Source: CAIUGU01 sp040080215
Lineage (GTDB): Bacteria; Pseudomonadota; Gammaproteobacteria; Steroidobacterales; Steroidobacteraceae
NCBI GenBank assembly: GCA_040080215.1
Contig: JBEBIT010000075.1
Location: forward strand, 1-13,937
DNA: 13,937 nt
Direction: 5' to 3'
Below, in pieces: positions 6,906-13,921 of this stretch. Position 1 is the stretch's first letter. Each line of letters starts with the position of its first letter. Under the pieces are notes generated by a model. That model was given only the letters and a program-made list of their open reading frames with translations. It did not search any database and had not been told where the DNA came from. Both the position numbers and the translations under genes were made by a program.

Positions 6906-8269
6906 GTGGACCACGAATCCTGGTTGTGGACGACGAGTCGGAGATCCGCGGGCTGCTGCAGGAAATCCTGGCCGACGAAGGATTCGACGTGGAGTCCGCA
7001 GCGGACGCAGCCGAGGCGCGGTTGCGTCGCACCAAGCACGAGCCGGACCTGATCCTGCTCGACATCTGGATGCCCGATACCGACGGCATCACGCTCTTGC
7101 GTGAATGGGCGCAGTCCTCGTCGGGCTTGCCTTGTCCCGTTGTCATGATGTCCGGCCACGGCAGCGTCGAGACGGCCGTCGAGGCGACGCGTCTTGGTGC
7201 CTACGATTTCATCGAGAAGCCGCTGTCGCTCGCCAAGCTGCTGCGCACCGTCGAGCGGGCGCTGGAATCCGGCAAACACAAGCGACAGGTGCCGCGTGCC
7301 ATGTCCGCACCCGTCGTTGCGCCCGTCGGCAAGAGTCGCATCATGCAGGCGCTGCGCGAGCAGGTTCACCAGGTGGCGCCCCACAACGCATCGGTGCTCA
7401 TCATCGGCGAGCAAGGGACCGGGCGCGAGGCGTTTGCACGCTATGTGCATTCGCTCTCGAAGCGCGCGGCTGGACCCTTCGTGACGATTATCGCTGCCGG
7501 TGTCGGTGATGAGCACGCTACAGCGCTGATGCACGGATCGGAGAGCGCCGAAGGCGTTCGCACCGGTTTGCTGGAGCAGGCGAACGGCGGCGTTCTGTTC
7601 GTGAACGGACTCGAGGACCTGTCGCCGGCAGTACAGCGACTCTTGCTTGCGGATCTCGAGTCGCGTTCGTTCATGCGGATCAATGGCCAGCGCCCCGTTC
7701 CCCTTGATGTGCGGCTGATCTGTTCGGCGCGCTCCGGTATCGACCAGGCAGGCGAATCGGGCTCCGTCCGCGTCGACCTGCTCGCGCACCTCAACGTGAT
7801 CAAGCTGCATATCCCGCCATTGCGTGATTACTCCGAAGACGTGCCCGACCTTCTCAGGTACTACGTGGACCGGTTCGTCGATGACGAGCAACTGCAATTC
7901 CGGCGCTTCGGTGTCGCTGCACAGAACCGGTTGCGCAACTATCCGTGGCCGGGGAACGTCAGCGAACTCAAGAACCTGGTGAAGCGCCTGCTGATCCTGG
8001 GTGGACCCGAGGAAATCGGGCTGGACGAAGTGGAGCGGGAACTGGCAGCGCAGACGCTCTCGAGCGAACCACTGGTGAAGCAGGATTTGCTGGCGTTGCC
8101 ACTGCGCGAAGCACGCGAGCAGTTCGAGCGGGCTTACCTGCAGCAGCAGCTGATTCTCTGCAACGGCAAGGTCGGGCAACTTGCAAAGCGCGTGGGCATG
8201 GAGCGGACGCACCTGTACCGGAAGCTGCGCATGCTCGGTGTCGACTTCAGGCAATCGCCTGACGACTGA
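6902..8269 (+). CDS. ntrX: NtrX-type response regulator with degenerate AAA+ domain
   Basis: This 455-aa regulator has three parts. The receiver (1-120) is intact, with Asp10/Asp11, phospho-acceptor Asp54 in LLDIWMP, Ser84 and Lys106. The central domain (about 140-365) aligns with sigma-54 activator AAA+ domains but has lost its key residues. Walker A is GEQGTGRE (169-176) with Arg175 for Lys. The Walker B region GGVLFVNGLED (229-239) has Asn-Gly where Asp-Glu is expected. The GAFTGA loop is missing, and sensor II reads WPGNVSEL (349-356) with Ser for Arg. The C-terminus (about 405-447) is a Fis-type helix-turn-helix, NGKVGQLAKRVGMERTHLYR. It should bind DNA and respond to NtrY phosphorylation, but probably cannot remodel sigma-54 polymerase. 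Loss of GAFTGA is known among NtrX-type and some NtrC-type proteins. The start ATG overlaps the kinase stop as ATGA. Confidence 0.93.
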   Translation: MSGPRILVVDDESEIRGLLQEILADEGFDVESAADAAEARLRRTKHEPDLILLDIWMPDTDGITLLREWAQSSSGLPCPVVMMSGHGSVETAVEATRLGAYDFIEKPLSLAKLLRTVERALESGKHKRQVPRAMSAPVVAPVGKSRIMQALREQVHQVAPHNASVLIIGEQGTGREAFARYVHSLSKRAAGPFVTIIAAGVGDEHATALMHGSESAEGVRTGLLEQANGGVLFVNGLEDLSPAVQRLLLADLESRSFMRINGQRPVPLDVRLICSARSGIDQAGESGSVRVDLLAHLNVIKLHIPPLRDYSEDVPDLLRYYVDRFVDDEQLQFRRFGVAAQNRLRNYPWPGNVSELKNLVKRLLILGGPEEIGLDEVERELAAQTLSSEPLVKQDLLALPLREAREQFERAYLQQQLILCNGKVGQLAKRVGMERTHLYRKLRMLGVDFRQSPDD

Positions 8270-8290
8270 TCCGCCGAAGGGTCCTGGTCA

Positions 8291-8311
8291 GCGGGGCGCT
8301 CGCTTCCCCGC
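8291..8311. terminator. GC hairpin at convergent gene ends
   Basis: The 47-nt gap separating the convergent ntrX and ftsN-like stops contains a hairpin with arms GCGGGG (8291-8296) and CCCCGC (8306-8311) around a 9-nt loop. No U-run follows on either strand, so it would be a weak bidirectional terminator or an RNA 3'-end protecting stem. It is called mainly from position and symmetry. Confidence 0.35.
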
Positions 8312-8316
8312 CGGCT

Positions 8317-8880
8317 CTATTCGCCGACGCGAATCACCAGCGCGTCGATCTGCGCTTCGCGAAGCTTGCGTCGCGTTTCATCCAGCGACTTGAGGTTGGT
8401 CACCGGACCGATGCGCACGCGATGCCACGTGTCGCTGTCGACGGCAACCTTCTGGACCTTCGACTCGATGCCCTGCAATGCGAGCACCGCACGCATTTTT
8501 TCCGCGTCGCCGGCATTGCGGAACGAACCGGCCTGGAGGATATAGGCGCCGGGCTTGTCGACCGGCAATGCGGGCCCGTTCGGGCGGACGTCCTTCTCGC
8601 GTTCGGGAATCACCACTTCGAATTTCGGCAGCATCTCGTAGAAGTCGAGTTGCGTTTCCGGGTCGGCGTTCTGCGAAGCGGGTGCAGGCTTGTCGGTGGG
8701 GTGCGCATCATCCGCGGCCATCGGGGCGGCCGCAGTGGGCAGGATGCCTTTGCGCCGGTCGTGGATGTAGACCGCGGCTGCCAGCCCCAGGCCGATGACA
8801 AGGCCAAGCACGAGCCCCGTGCCGCCCGAGAATTCAAGCGCACCCTGCTTGCCTCGTGCGTGTTTGTAGTCCTTGGTCAT
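8317..8880 (-). CDS. ftsN: SPOR-domain cell division protein, FtsN-like
   Basis: This 187-aa bitopic inner-membrane protein has a short basic cytoplasmic N-terminus (1-18), one transmembrane helix (about 21-39, GTGLVLGLVIGLGLAAAVYI) followed by positive residues HDRRKG, a Pro/Ala-rich periplasmic linker, a conserved-looking LDFYEMLPKFEVVIPE segment (78-93), and a C-terminal SPOR domain (about 110-187, from GAYILQAGSF). SPOR domains bind glycan strands lacking stem peptides at the septum, and FtsN triggers constriction through FtsA and FtsQLB. The ATG at 8880 comes 2 nt after the argS stop, so translation is probably coupled. priA-argS-ftsN is the order in Pseudomonas, which supports the name. 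It is shorter than E. coli FtsN (about 319 aa) but similar to non-enteric FtsN. hslVU, which often follows, is absent here. A generic SPOR protein is the alternative. Confidence 0.85.
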   Translation of the reverse strand: MTKDYKHARGKQGALEFSGGTGLVLGLVIGLGLAAAVYIHDRRKGILPTAAAPMAADDAHPTDKPAPASQNADPETQLDFYEMLPKFEVVIPEREKDVRPNGPALPVDKPGAYILQAGSFRNAGDAEKMRAVLALQGIESKVQKVAVDSDTWHRVRIGPVTNLKSLDETRRKLREAQIDALVIRVGE

Positions 8881-8882
8881 GG

Positions 8883-10568
8883 CTACATGGTATCCGGTGC
8901 CGTCACGCCGAGCAGCGTCAGGCCGTTCTCGAGCACCTGCCTCGCTGCCTCGACGAGATTCAGGCGCGCATTGCGCAGCGACGCATCCTCCACGAGGAAC
9001 TTCGTTGCGTTGTAGTACGTGTGGAATTCGCCCGCGAGTTCCTTGAGGTAGTGGGCGACCTGGTGCGGTTCGAGGTCGCGCGCCGCCGTTTCGAGGAGTT
9101 CCGGGAAGTAGGTCAACCGGCGAATGAGCGCCTTTTCGTGCGGGTCCCCAAGCTGCGCAAGCGATCCCGGCGCAAAGCCCGGCGTGAACGCCAGGCCCTT
9201 CTCCACGAGCTGGCGAAAGACGCTGCGCACGCGAGCATGGGCATATTGCACGTAGTACACCGGGTTCTCCTCGCTCTGGGCGAGCGCGAGGTCGATGTCG
9301 AACACGAACTCCGTGTCGGCCTTGCGCAGGATCAGGAAGAAGCGCACGGCGTCGCGGCCCACCCACTCGATCAGGTCGCGAACGGTGACATAGGAGCCGG
9401 CGCGCTTGGAGATCTTGACCTCGGCGCCACCCCGCATCACGCGCACCATCTTGTGCAGGATGTAGTCCGGATAGCCTGCAGGGATGCCAACGCCGAGCGC
9501 CTGCAATCCGGCCCGGACTCGCGCGATCGTGCCGTGATGGTCGGTTCCCTGGATGTTGATCGCCTTCATGTAGCCGCGTTCCCACTTCGTCACGTGGTAC
9601 GCGACGTCGGGCACGAAGTACGTGTACGTACCGTCGGACTTGCGCATGACGCGGTCCTTGTCATCTCCGTAGTCCGTCGTCTTCAGCCACAGCGCACCTT
9701 CCTGTTCGTAGGTCTTGCCACTGCCGACCAGTCCGCGCACCGTGTCGTCGACCTTGCCATCGCTGTACAGGCTGGATTCGAGGTAGTAGGTGTCGAAGGC
9801 CGCGCCGAATTTCTGCAGGTCGAGGTCCTGTTCGCGACGCAGGTACGCGACTGCGAAGCGGCGAATGGCGTCGAAGTCTTCGACATCTCCATTCGCGGTG
9901 ACCGTGGTGTCGTCGGCGCTCACGGCCTTGCGCGCCACGAAGTCGACGGCGATGTCCTCGATGTACTCGCCGTTGTAGGCCGATTCCGGCCAGCCGGAGT
10001 GGCCCGGCTTGATGCCGATCGCCCGGGCCTGAACCGACAGCGCCAGGTTGTGGATCTGGACGCCGGCATCGTTGTAATAGAACTCGCGGCTGACGGCATA
10101 TCCCTGCGACTGCATCAGCGCGGCCAGCGAATCGCCGAGAGCGGCCTGGCGCCCATGGCCGACGTGCAGCGGTCCTGTCGGGTTGGCAGACACGAATTCG
10201 ACCACCGTCCGCGCGCCGCCGCCCAGGTTGCTTCTTCCATAGGCGGATTTCAGTTCGAGGATGCGCCCGAGCTCCTGTCCGTAGGCGTCCGGCGAAAGAT
10301 GGAAGTTGATGAAGCCGGGGCCCGCGATCTCGACGCGTTCAACGAGGCTGCTTGCGGGCAGGAACTTGACGAGCAGTTCGGCGAGTTCGCGTGGCTTGCG
10401 CTTCGCGGATTTGGCCAGCTTGAGTGCAACGCTGGTCGCGAAATCGCCGTGGGCCGGATCGCGGGTCCGTTCCAGTTCCACGTCCGGTACCGCGCTGCCG
10501 TCAGGCAGCGTGCCTGCAGGTAGCGCAGCAATCGCGCCTGCGACGAGGTGTGTGATCTGCTGCTTCAA
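8883..10568 (-). CDS. argS: Arginyl-tRNA synthetase
   Basis: This 561-aa class I synthetase charges tRNA-Arg in the cytoplasm. The N-terminal additional domain (1-90) is followed by the catalytic core with the HIGH-type signature ANPTGPLHVGHGR (128-140) and the KMSKS-type loop KISKRAG (385-391). The all-helical DALR anticodon-binding domain (about 438-561) begins VQYAHARVRSV. Length is close to the E. coli enzyme (577 aa). The start is TTG at 10568. A GAAGG Shine-Dalgarno (10580-10576) sits 7 nt before it, and no in-frame ATG occurs before residue 152, so the rare start is secure. The ribosome binding site can fold into a stem (see separate entry). It lies 82 nt after priA and 2 nt before the ftsN-like gene on the same strand. 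Confidence 0.97.
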   Translation of the reverse strand: MKQQITHLVAGAIAALPAGTLPDGSAVPDVELERTRDPAHGDFATSVALKLAKSAKRKPRELAELLVKFLPASSLVERVEIAGPGFINFHLSPDAYGQELGRILELKSAYGRSNLGGGARTVVEFVSANPTGPLHVGHGRQAALGDSLAALMQSQGYAVSREFYYNDAGVQIHNLALSVQARAIGIKPGHSGWPESAYNGEYIEDIAVDFVARKAVSADDTTVTANGDVEDFDAIRRFAVAYLRREQDLDLQKFGAAFDTYYLESSLYSDGKVDDTVRGLVGSGKTYEQEGALWLKTTDYGDDKDRVMRKSDGTYTYFVPDVAYHVTKWERGYMKAINIQGTDHHGTIARVRAGLQALGVGIPAGYPDYILHKMVRVMRGGAEVKISKRAGSYVTVRDLIEWVGRDAVRFFLILRKADTEFVFDIDLALAQSEENPVYYVQYAHARVRSVFRQLVEKGLAFTPGFAPGSLAQLGDPHEKALIRRLTYFPELLETAARDLEPHQVAHYLKELAGEFHTYYNATKFLVEDASLRNARLNLVEAARQVLENGLTLLGVTAPDTM

Positions 10569-10572
10569 GGTC

Positions 10573-10595
10573 GGGCCTTCAGGAATCGGAAGCCC
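10573..10595 (-). promoter_or_regulatory. Hairpin overlapping the argS ribosome binding site
   Basis: On the minus strand, GGGCTTC (10595-10589) can pair with GAAGGCCC (10580-10573), giving a 7-bp stem with one bulged G and an 8-nt loop. The GAAGG Shine-Dalgarno of argS lies inside the stem, so the fold could limit initiation at the TTG start. The pairing is seen in the sequence. A regulatory role is inference. Confidence 0.35.
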
Positions 10596-10650
10596 GCAAG
10601 TCTACGCTACGCGACGTTGGGCTGCGACACGCGGACGACTGCGGCCGAGC

Positions 10651-12870
10651 TCAAAACAGTTCGAGCGGATCCACGTCAACGGACCATCGGACCTTGCGTG
10701 ATTCCGGCAGGTCGTCGAGCTCCGTGATCCATGCTGCAAGGAACGTCTGCAACCGGGAAGGTGTTGCGGCTTGCAGCAGCAATTGCGCCCTGAAGCGGTC
10801 GCCGCGGCGCTGCATCGGTGCCGGCGCCGGGCCGAGCAGCGAGAGTTTGCCGTGAGCGGGCTTGGCCATGCGGCGTGCCGCGGCCAGGAAGCGCATCGGC
10901 GGATCCTCCGTCGTGGCCTCTGCTCTTATCAGTGCGAGCCGGCTGAAAGGCGGCCATCCTGCAGATTCGCGCTCCTGAAGCGCCGCCGTCGCGAACGCCC
11001 CATAGCCTCCGGAGAGCAGTTGCTGCAGCAGCGGATGATCGGGGTACTCGGTCTGGATCAGCACTTCGCCCGGCCGTGAAGCGCGACCCGCCCGGCCTGC
11101 AACCTGGATGATGCTCTGTGCGAGGCGCTCGCTCGCGCGGAAGTCGGTGCTGAACAGGCCCTGGTCCGCGTTCATGACGATAACGAGTGTCACATCGGGA
11201 AAGTGGTGCCCCTTGGTCAGCATCTGCGTGCCGACGAGAATGCGCACCTCGCCGCTGTGAATCCGCTCCATGGCCGCATCGAGTTCGCCCTTGCGGCGCG
11301 TGTTGTCCCGATCGATGCGCACCAGCGGCACGCCGGGGAAGATGTTGCCGAGTGTTTCCTCGATGCGTTCGGTGCCCTGGCCGACCGGCTTTGTCGGGGT
11401 CTGGCACACGGGACACGCCGGGGGAATGGCCTGCTCTCTCGCACAGTGATGACACACGAGCTTGTTATCGTGTCGGTGCACCGTCATTCGCGCATCGCAG
11501 CTCGGGCACGGCGCGGCCCAGCCGCAGCCGGGACAGAACAGGGCGGGTGCGTAGCCGCGGCGGTTCAGATACAGCAGCACCTGGCCGCCGGCATCAAGGT
11601 GGCGACGGATGGCCAGCATGGCCGGCGTGGACAGGCCCTGGTTGGCCGCGTGCTGGCGCAGGTCGACTACGCCCATGTGCGGCGCAGTGGCACTGCCTGC
11701 GCGCTGCGGCAACACCAGGTGCTCGCTCCGACCGCGAGCCCCGGGACGCGACAGCCTCGCGAGGCTTTCCAGCGACGGTGTGGCCGAACCGAGCACGACG
11801 GGAATGCCGTGCCGCTGCGCACGGGCAATGGCCAGGTCTCGAGCCGAATAGCGGAATCCCTCCTGCTGCTTGTAGGACGCATCGTGTTCTTCATCGACGA
11901 CGATGAGTCCGGGCTGCGCAAGCGGCGCGAAGACGGCAGAGCGGGTGCCGATCACGATGCCGGCAGTACCGCTGCGCGCACTGCGCCATGCGGCCAGGCG
12001 CTCCGAATCATTGAGGGCCGAGTGCAGCACGGCAAGCGGTGCGGCGAAACGGTCCGCAAACCGCTGCGTCAACTGAGGCGTCAACGCGATCTCGGGCACC
12101 AGCACCAACGCCTGCTGGCCTTTCGCGAGCACTGTTTCGATGGCCCGCAGGTAGACCTCCGTCTTGCCGCTGCCCGTCACGCCATCGAGCAGCAGCGTTG
12201 CAAATCCGCCCAGGTTCGCTTCGATCCGTGCGATCGCAGCCTGCTGGGCACTCCCGAGTTCTGGTCCCTGCTGCTTGACACCCCGGGGCGCAACTTGCGC
12301 GACGGTCCTGCGCTCAACCTGCTCCGCGAGCCCCCGCTGAATCAGGGTACGCGCAGCGCCCCGCCAACCGGGAAGGGTGGCATCCAGCGTTCCTGCGGAC
12401 AGGCCAGTTGAAGAGCCGGACGTTCGCAGCAGGTTCATCAGGGCCTGGAGGCGAGTCGCCCGCGGACTGACCAGGACTTCCGCGTCCTTCTCACCAGCCG
12501 TTGTCAGTTGCCAGGTGCGCTCCGTCGAGTCGAGGCTGGCTCCCTTTCTCAGCGAGACCGGCAGGGCTGCTGCGAGCACTTCTCCGACAGGATGGCGGTA
12601 GTAGTCGGCTGACCACGTGAGGAGATCGAACAGTACCTTGTCGAATACCGGTTCTGCGTCGATCGGCTCGTGGGCGCGGCGGACCTTGTGCTCAGCCAGC
12701 GAGGTCTGCGTCTGGTGCCCGACGAGAATCCCCACCGTTCGCCGCTTGCCGAACGGCACCCAGAGGCGCTGCCCGGGGCGCAAGTCCCCTGCGGCCATCC
12801 CTTCCGGCGGTCGATAGTCGAAAAGTCGCCGCAGCGGCGTATCGATGGCGATCGTCAGGTACCCGGCCAT
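10651..12870 (-). CDS. priA: Primosomal protein N' (replication restart helicase)
   Basis: This 739-aa 3'-5' superfamily 2 helicase recognises abandoned forks and starts reloading of DnaB. The N-terminal 3' DNA-binding domain (1-105) begins YLTIAIDTPLRRLFDYRPPE. Walker A GVTGSGKT is at 230-237, the DEEH box at 326-329, GSATPS at 361-366, NRRGYAP at 436-442, and motif VI QVAGRAGR at 589-596. Eight cysteines (446, 449, 455, 458, 473, 476, 486, 489) form the two zinc sites in the helicase core. All key motifs look intact, and the length is typical (E. coli 732 aa). The ATG at 12870 gives the family N-terminus. It has no strong Shine-Dalgarno. A DnaA-box cluster begins about 68 nt upstream. argS follows on the same strand after 82 nt. 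Confidence 0.97.
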   Translation of the reverse strand: MAGYLTIAIDTPLRRLFDYRPPEGMAAGDLRPGQRLWVPFGKRRTVGILVGHQTQTSLAEHKVRRAHEPIDAEPVFDKVLFDLLTWSADYYRHPVGEVLAAALPVSLRKGASLDSTERTWQLTTAGEKDAEVLVSPRATRLQALMNLLRTSGSSTGLSAGTLDATLPGWRGAARTLIQRGLAEQVERRTVAQVAPRGVKQQGPELGSAQQAAIARIEANLGGFATLLLDGVTGSGKTEVYLRAIETVLAKGQQALVLVPEIALTPQLTQRFADRFAAPLAVLHSALNDSERLAAWRSARSGTAGIVIGTRSAVFAPLAQPGLIVVDEEHDASYKQQEGFRYSARDLAIARAQRHGIPVVLGSATPSLESLARLSRPGARGRSEHLVLPQRAGSATAPHMGVVDLRQHAANQGLSTPAMLAIRRHLDAGGQVLLYLNRRGYAPALFCPGCGWAAPCPSCDARMTVHRHDNKLVCHHCAREQAIPPACPVCQTPTKPVGQGTERIEETLGNIFPGVPLVRIDRDNTRRKGELDAAMERIHSGEVRILVGTQMLTKGHHFPDVTLVIVMNADQGLFSTDFRASERLAQSIIQVAGRAGRASRPGEVLIQTEYPDHPLLQQLLSGGYGAFATAALQERESAGWPPFSRLALIRAEATTEDPPMRFLAAARRMAKPAHGKLSLLGPAPAPMQRRGDRFRAQLLLQAATPSRLQTFLAAWITELDDLPESRKVRWSVDVDPLELF

Positions 12871-12937
12871 GGTCAGGAACAGGCTCTGTTCTGGTGCGCC
12901 GTCAGAAGCAAGCCCGGAGCACGCCCGTTATGGAAAG

Positions 12938-12972
12938 TTGTCCACAAAACCTGTGGATAACTCTGTGGATGA
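12938..12972. promoter_or_regulatory. Cluster of three DnaA-box-like sites
   Basis: TTGTCCACA at 12938-12946 has one mismatch to TTATCCACA. TGTGGATAA at 12952-12960 is a perfect box on the minus strand. TGTGGATGA at 12964-12972 has one mismatch and the same orientation. The first two form an inverted pair with 5 nt between them, and the last two are 3 nt apart. Three boxes in 35 bp is characteristic of replication origins or DnaA-controlled promoters. The nearest gene is priA, whose start is 68 nt away. Confidence 0.7.
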
Positions 12973-13064
12973 GTTGGGGCAAAGGGGTCCAAGTGGGCAT
13001 TTCGACTGTGGGTTTTGCGGTCTGATCAACAAATGAGCGCAGCATGAAAATGGTCTGAGAAAGC

Positions 13065-13070
13065 TATAAT
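13065..13070 (+). promoter_or_regulatory. TATAAT -10-like hexamer
   Basis: A perfect TATAAT lies in an A-rich stretch after the DnaA boxes, reading toward the sigma-factor gene. No good -35 stands 15-19 nt upstream: ATGAAA at 13044-13049 is the nearest, at 15 nt. If used, the transcript would have a leader of about 220 nt containing the hairpin at 13136-13159. Confidence 0.35.
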
Positions 13071-13135
13071 AAACAATGAGTTACGCTGGTCCAAAAGGAT
13101 CATTGCCTCGGCCCGGCAGCCCGCCAGCTTCAGAT

Positions 13136-13159
13136 CCTGCCGCGGGATCCGCGTGCAGG
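13136..13159. other. Strong hairpin in the sigma-factor leader region
   Basis: CCTGCCGCGG (13136-13145) pairs with CCGCG-T-GCAGG (13149-13159): 10 base pairs with a single bulged T and a 3-nt GAT loop. No U-run follows in either direction, so it is not a classical terminator. It may be a structured element of the leader RNA. Confidence 0.4.
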
Positions 13160-13294
13160 TGGATGAAAGCTTGGAGAAAAGACCTTTCAAGTCGCGTCAA
13201 CCGGGCGCAGCGTGCCACGTTATACACACAGTAGAGGCTCGTCGGCACTGATGTCGCGGTGGTTACATGAGGGTTCTTTCGTAAACAAGCAGCC

Positions 13295-13921
13295 ATGCGT
13301 CACTCTGCTACGCTTTTGACCGAAACGGGTCCCTGCTGCATCGCCGGCGCCGCTTGGGCCCCCACTCTAGAGGATGTCCGTCTGAACTCTGCTCGCGCCC
13401 TGGATCAGTTCCTGTCGAGTGTCGAAAGGCGGGCGTTTCGCATCGCGAGCATTGCATTGCGCGATCCCGAAGAAGCGCTCGACGTCGTCCAGGATGCGAT
13501 GCTGCAACTGGTTCGCAGGTACGGCGGCCGCCCTGCCGGTGAATGGATGCCTTTGTTCTATCGAATCCTGCAGAACCGCATTCGGGACTCGCAGCGACGC
13601 AAGACGGTTCGCAACCGCATCTTTGCATGGTGGCCAGGGTCGGCCGGGGACGACGAGTCGGCGGACGATGCGGGCGTCGATGCCGCGGATGGAAGGCCGG
13701 AGCCTGACGCACTCGTGGCGAACGGTGAAGCCTTGCGCACGCTCGAGAGCGCTGTTGCCGACCTCCCGGCCAGGCAGTCCGAGGCCTTCCTGCTGCGGAC
13801 CATCGAGGGTCTGGACGTCGCCGCGACGGCGGTCGTGATGGGTTGTTCCGAAGGTAGCGTCAAGACGCATTATTCGAGGGCCGTGCATGCGTTGCGCGCC
13901 CGTCTGGGAGAAGCCTGGTGA
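13295..13921 (+). CDS. ECF-like RNA polymerase sigma factor
   Basis: The product, up to 208 aa, contains sigma-70 region 2 (about 36-100; FLSSVERRAFRIA, then DPEEALDVVQDAMLQLVRRY) and region 4 (about 144-205; ADLPARQSEAFLLRTIEGLDVAATAVVMGCSEGSVKTHYSRAVHALR), the latter a helix-turn-helix for the -35 element. An acidic linker (about 112-142) separates them. It would direct core polymerase to its own promoter set. The start is uncertain. The only in-frame ATG is 13295, with no Shine-Dalgarno, and its first 30 residues are unlike sigma factors. TTG at 13316, or a non-standard CTG at 13382 with AGAGGA 7 nt before it, would start close to the conserved region. The stop overlaps the next start as GTGA, so a partner (anti-sigma or a small envelope protein) probably follows. 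The gene is divergent from priA. Regulon unknown. Confidence 0.88.
   Translation: MRHSATLLTETGPCCIAGAAWAPTLEDVRLNSARALDQFLSSVERRAFRIASIALRDPEEALDVVQDAMLQLVRRYGGRPAGEWMPLFYRILQNRIRDSQRRKTVRNRIFAWWPGSAGDDESADDAGVDAADGRPEPDALVANGEALRTLESAVADLPARQSEAFLLRTIEGLDVAATAVVMGCSEGSVKTHYSRAVHALRARLGEAW

Larger units (their letters stand above)
12871..13294. other. Intergenic region priA / sigma factor with DnaA boxes
   Basis: These 424 bases separate the divergent priA and sigma-factor genes. Reading left to right they hold three DnaA-box-like 9-mers (12938-12972), an A/T-richer stretch (about 13010-13080) ending in a TATAAT hexamer (13065-13070), and a stable hairpin (13136-13159). A less structured leader follows up to the putative sigma-factor ATG. 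Short open frames at 12845-13036 (plus) and 13081-13296 (minus) resemble no known protein and are not called. Confidence 0.7.

Noticed and set aside
5061..6914. 617-codon open frame on the minus strand opposite ntrY
   Set aside because: It mirrors the kinase gene, has no recognisable domain, and long antisense frames are expected in GC-rich coding DNA.
7490..7580. Frameshift as the cause of the missing GAFTGA loop in ntrX
   Set aside because: The frame stays open and recognisable family sequence resumes on both sides in the same frame, so it looks like deletion and divergence.
6665..8254. 529-codon minus-strand frame opposite ntrX and the end of ntrY
   Set aside because: Antisense shadow with no family resemblance; the plus strand encodes complete receiver and helix-turn-helix domains.
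8856..10523. 555-codon plus-strand frame opposite argS
   Set aside because: The minus strand has complete ArgS signatures. The plus frame is rich in Arg, Val and Asp from complementary codons and has no motifs.
11203..12411. 402-codon plus-strand frame opposite priA
   Set aside because: Shadow of the PriA helicase core; no motif of its own.
12845..13036. 63-codon plus-strand frame spanning the DnaA boxes
   Set aside because: It begins inside priA on the other strand and reads through the DnaA-box cluster; no protein-like features.
13081..13296. 71-codon minus-strand frame in the priA/sigma gap
   Set aside because: No family resemblance, no ribosome binding site seen, and it overlaps the hairpin; better explained as leader DNA.
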